A DNA stretch of 64,000 nt from NCBI RefSeq assembly GCF_007860135.1, contig NZ_SJPV01000001.1:606939-670938 (forward strand), given 5' to 3'. Shown here one piece after another: positions 61,702 to 64,000 of the stretch. The first letter of the stretch is position 1; each line of letters begins with the position of its first letter. The DNA is from Novipirellula artificiosorum. GTDB lineage: Bacteria > Planctomycetota > Planctomycetia > Pirellulales > Pirellulaceae. The notes under the pieces were generated by a model. That model ran no database searches, had not been told where the DNA came from, and worked only from the letters and a program-made list of their open reading frames with translations. The translations under genes were made by a program, and so were the position numbers.

Positions 61702-64000
61702 TCAAACCCAACCGCAAACACGTGTTTCGATCTCGCGTACCAAGCCAACCGGGTCGGTCAAGGTGCTCGCCAAGAATCGACGTCGCAGCTCAGCTCGCAG
61801 TTCGCGCAGTCTGCTCAGATCATTGAGCATTTGCACCGCGATTTCAACATACTCCTCCGCGTCCCCTGCGACGAGTTCCGGCATCCCCAAGCGGATCATC
61901 ATCGCAGAGGTTGCACGGTGAGCATAGAATTCACCGCAACATGACACGATCGGTGTCCCGACCGACAAACATTCCAGCGAAGTCATCGTTCCTTGATAGG
62001 GAAACGCGTCGAGGGCCAAATCAACCGACATCATCGTCTGCAAGTGCGTCTCAAGTGTCTCGGCTCGTGTTTGGAACCTCAACTGACGCGGCAAGACGCC
62101 GCACGAGGCAAACTCACGTCGATAGCGGTCTTGGACCGAACGGATGGAATATCGATCCCCATACTTGAAGAGGACACTCGCTTGGGGAGCCTTTTTCAGA
62201 ATCGTCGCATACGCGGCGATCGCGGTGGGCGAAATCTTCGCGATGTTGTTGAAGACGCCAAGCAGCGGCGCGCCGCGAGACGCGACGGATACGTTTGCCA
62301 CTTCCGGATAGGGACGCCAAGCCAAATGTGCATGGTCAAGCCAAATGAGTTGTTCACCGTAAAGTGACTCGGCGGTGCCGGGAGGATCGGCAAAACGATC
62401 CGTAAGGTGATAATCGATCGTTTGAAGCGCCGTGGTGTTGGGATAGCCCAAGAACGATACTTGGACCGGGGCCACCCGCTTCGATAACACTCGCAAACGA
62501 TTGCCGCCACCGGTATAGCCACCCAATTCAATCAAGACATCGAGTTGATCCTGTCGAATCGCCTGGGCAACCGCTTCGTCTTCCATGGCTTGAATGAGTA
62601 CAAACCGATCGACCGCTTGCTCGGTCGCTTTTGTGATTTCATCGAATTGTTCACTGTCGTGATAGACCGTGACATGAAAAAGGTCGCGGTCATGGGATTC
62701 GAGGATCGGTAAAATGATTTTGCCAACCGGATGCGTATAGAAATCTGCCGCCAAATAGCCAATGCGGATCTTCTCGTTTACCGCTCTCTGGCGTTTCGCA
62801 AGCGGAACGGGACGTTCCGTAAAGCGAATCCCCAATCGAAAGTGCTCTTTCGAAATCTCGGCTGCCGTGTAGCGATCGGAATAGTTCATGTACAAAAGAC
62901 AATTTGCGGCCGCAACCGAGTCCCCACGATCCAGCCGCAGCAATTCGCGGCAATACGTCAAGGATTCATCAATTTCGCCGATCAATGCCGACAAGGCAGA
63001 GAGCTGAAACAAGTTATCGCGATGACTCGGACGCAGTTCCAGCACGCGCCGTCGGAGCGGAAGCGAATCCACTTTGCGCCCCGCCTTTTCCAATGTGGTA
63101 CAGGCCACCAACAACAGATGGCTCTCCGAGTCGGATGACAACCGTTGCTCGGCATCACAGCACAAGGCCAACAACAAATCGACCGCTTCGTCGACACAAC
63201 CGATCCACCGCAGCGCTTCGGCGAGCCGCAGTTGGCTGGCCATGTCCACTGGATCGTCTTGGACCGCCGACCGCCACCGAACCACCTCCGCATCCCAATC
63301 CTTGGCTTTGGTTTTCCTCTCCTTTTTCTGTTCGGGTTCGCTGTTACCCTCTGCCAAAACCCGGCGACGAAGCGGTTCGGGGATGGGATAGCCAAGCATG
63401 TCAAGCGTGGCATGAAAATCTTCATTCTTCCGTAGGTCCGCCCAAATCTTTCGACTTACCGGACTGCGCTCGTTGAAACGAATCTCCTTGCGTTCAACAC
63501 GTACCGAATCACCCGTCATGTTCGTGTACTGGTGCCATTTCTGTTGCCAGTCCGGGTCGTAGGCGATCGCAAGCGTTCGGCAGACATCGGCCAGTGTCGC
63601 TTGTGGATCTTCGAGAAAATCTTCGTAGCGAAACCAAGGCATCTGCTGGACCGATTCGGCAAAGGCTCGCGTGCCGCGCCAAAAAGCCGCCTCATCCCAG
63701 GCATCGCCAAGCGCCTTCATTTCTCTGCACTGAAGATACTGATCAAGCGGATGCCGCACGGTCGCACAACGCTTTTCCTGTTCCGTGATCACGTCCTCCC
63801 ACGAAAACCGAAGCCTCGGTTTTGAAACAAAGGGGAAACCCACAAAATCCAGATGCGACCAGTCGCGAACCACCAGACTTAACCGTCGCTTTTCGGCGCG
63901 GCCCGCAATCATCGCCAACGCCTTCGCAAACCCGTCCACCTCGTCGCTTTCGAGTTCGCGAATCTCAGCCGCGTCCACCAAGCCATACCACTCGGCCGCC
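61702..64000 (-). CDS. Sulfotransferase-like / TPR / SPINDLY-type glycosyltransferase (GT41) fusion, 5' end cut by window edge
   Basis: At least 765 codons; no stop occurs between the right edge and 63981, so the start is outside. Residues from the edge to about 200 look like the C-terminal part of a sulfotransferase domain (LVVRDWSHLDFVGFP, FRYEDFLEDPQATLADVCRTL, NMTGDSVRVE). A TPR-like helical region follows (about 235-365). The last 390 residues are a GT41 catalytic domain: KIRIGYLAADFYTHPVGKIILPILESHD, VQVSFLGYPNTTAL, DYHLTDRFADPP, FNNIAKISP, and ALDAFPYQGTMTSLECLSVGTPIVS. It would glycosylate proteins or, given the first domain, build or modify sulfated glycans. Neighbours do not help. 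Confidence 0.85.
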   Translation of the reverse strand, partial: AAEWYGLVDAAEIRELESDEVDGFAKALAMIAGRAEKRRLSLVVRDWSHLDFVGFPFVSKPRLRFSWEDVITEQEKRCATVRHPLDQYLQCREMKALGDAWDEAAFWRGTRAFAESVQQMPWFRYEDFLEDPQATLADVCRTLAIAYDPDWQQKWHQYTNMTGDSVRVERKEIRFNERSPVSRKIWADLRKNEDFHATLDMLGYPIPEPLRRRVLAEGNSEPEQKKERKTKAKDWDAEVVRWRSAVQDDPVDMASQLRLAEALRWIGCVDEAVDLLLALCCDAEQRLSSDSESHLLLVACTTLEKAGRKVDSLPLRRRVLELRPSHRDNLFQLSALSALIGEIDESLTYCRELLRLDRGDSVAAANCLLYMNYSDRYTAAEISKEHFRLGIRFTERPVPLAKRQRAVNEKIRIGYLAADFYTHPVGKIILPILESHDRDLFHVTVYHDSEQFDEITKATEQAVDRFVLIQAMEDEAVAQAIRQDQLDVLIELGGYTGGGNRLRVLSKRVAPVQVSFLGYPNTTALQTIDYHLTDRFADPPGTAESLYGEQLIWLDHAHLAWRPYPEVANVSVASRGAPLLGVFNNIAKISPTAIAAYATILKKAPQASVLFKYGDRYSIRSVQDRYRREFASCGVLPRQLRFQTRAETLETHLQTMMSVDLALDAFPYQGTMTSLECLSVGTPIVSCCGEFYAHRATSAMMIRLGMPELVAGDAEEYVEIAVQMLNDLSRLRELRAELRRRFLASTLTDPVGLVREIETRVCGWV

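Overview
The window reads as chromosome from a Planctomycetota bacterium, most likely a Rhodopirellula/Pirellula-type member of the Pirellulaceae. The evidence is a sulfatase with a CxPSR motif, an ECF sigma factor paired with a serine/threonine kinase, DUF1559 proteins with a zinc-ribbon head, a planctomycete-type cytochrome (PSCyt1 plus DUF2231), moderately high GC, many GTG/TTG starts and weak ribosome binding sites. No rRNA, tRNA, CRISPR array, phage or intact insertion sequence was seen. The first and last genes run off the window.

Layout. 1-3.7 kb: kinase (cut by the left edge) and its ECF sigma factor, separated by a small inverted-repeat element. 3.7-10 kb: a minus-strand run of citrate synthase, glycerol kinase, glycerol-3-phosphate dehydrogenase, an EEP-family hydrolase and a membrane protein. 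10-12 kb: HAD phosphatase and convergent purD. 12.6-20.3 kb: a plus-strand respiratory biogenesis block (cupredoxin, dihaem lipoprotein, haem A synthase, haem O synthase, ABC exporter, Sco, DUF420). 20.4-30.3 kb: a POTRA-domain protein, then a minus-strand four-gene operon made of a giant TPR protein, ExbB/TolQ, ExbD/TolR and a membrane-anchored terpene-cyclase-like toroid protein. 30.7-34 kb: sugar-nucleotide epimerase, a scar holding two gene remnants, and a sulfatase. 34-39 kb: flagellar flhA, flhF, a small membrane protein and fliA with a good terminator. 39-44.8 kb: glycosyltransferase, kinase-accA pair, cvpA, DUF457 hydrolase, dtd. 45-51 kb: a DUF1559 protein, argG, and larB-nnrD-ribF-nrnA. 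51-64 kb: a large secreted protein, purB, ppk1, a cytochrome/DUF2231 protein, a sigma-like protein, a YhaM-like nuclease with queC, a small secreted protein, and a sulfotransferase/SPINDLY-type glycosyltransferase fusion cut by the right edge.

The strongest non-genic signal is a probable replication terminus. Octamers matching GGGNAGGG, the E. coli KOPS consensus read by FtsK, occur at six loci left of 39.4 kb, all on the plus strand, and at six loci right of 43.5 kb, all on the minus strand. I found no exception, and the direction does not follow gene direction. They converge on a 28-bp dif-like site (42501-42528) with a near-canonical XerD arm, in the short gap between the convergent genes accA and cvpA.

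Other points of interest are the ExbB/ExbD/TPR/toroid operon, a second copy of the inverted-repeat element at 39.1 kb, the gene-remnant junction near 32.11 kb, and several unusual domain fusions.
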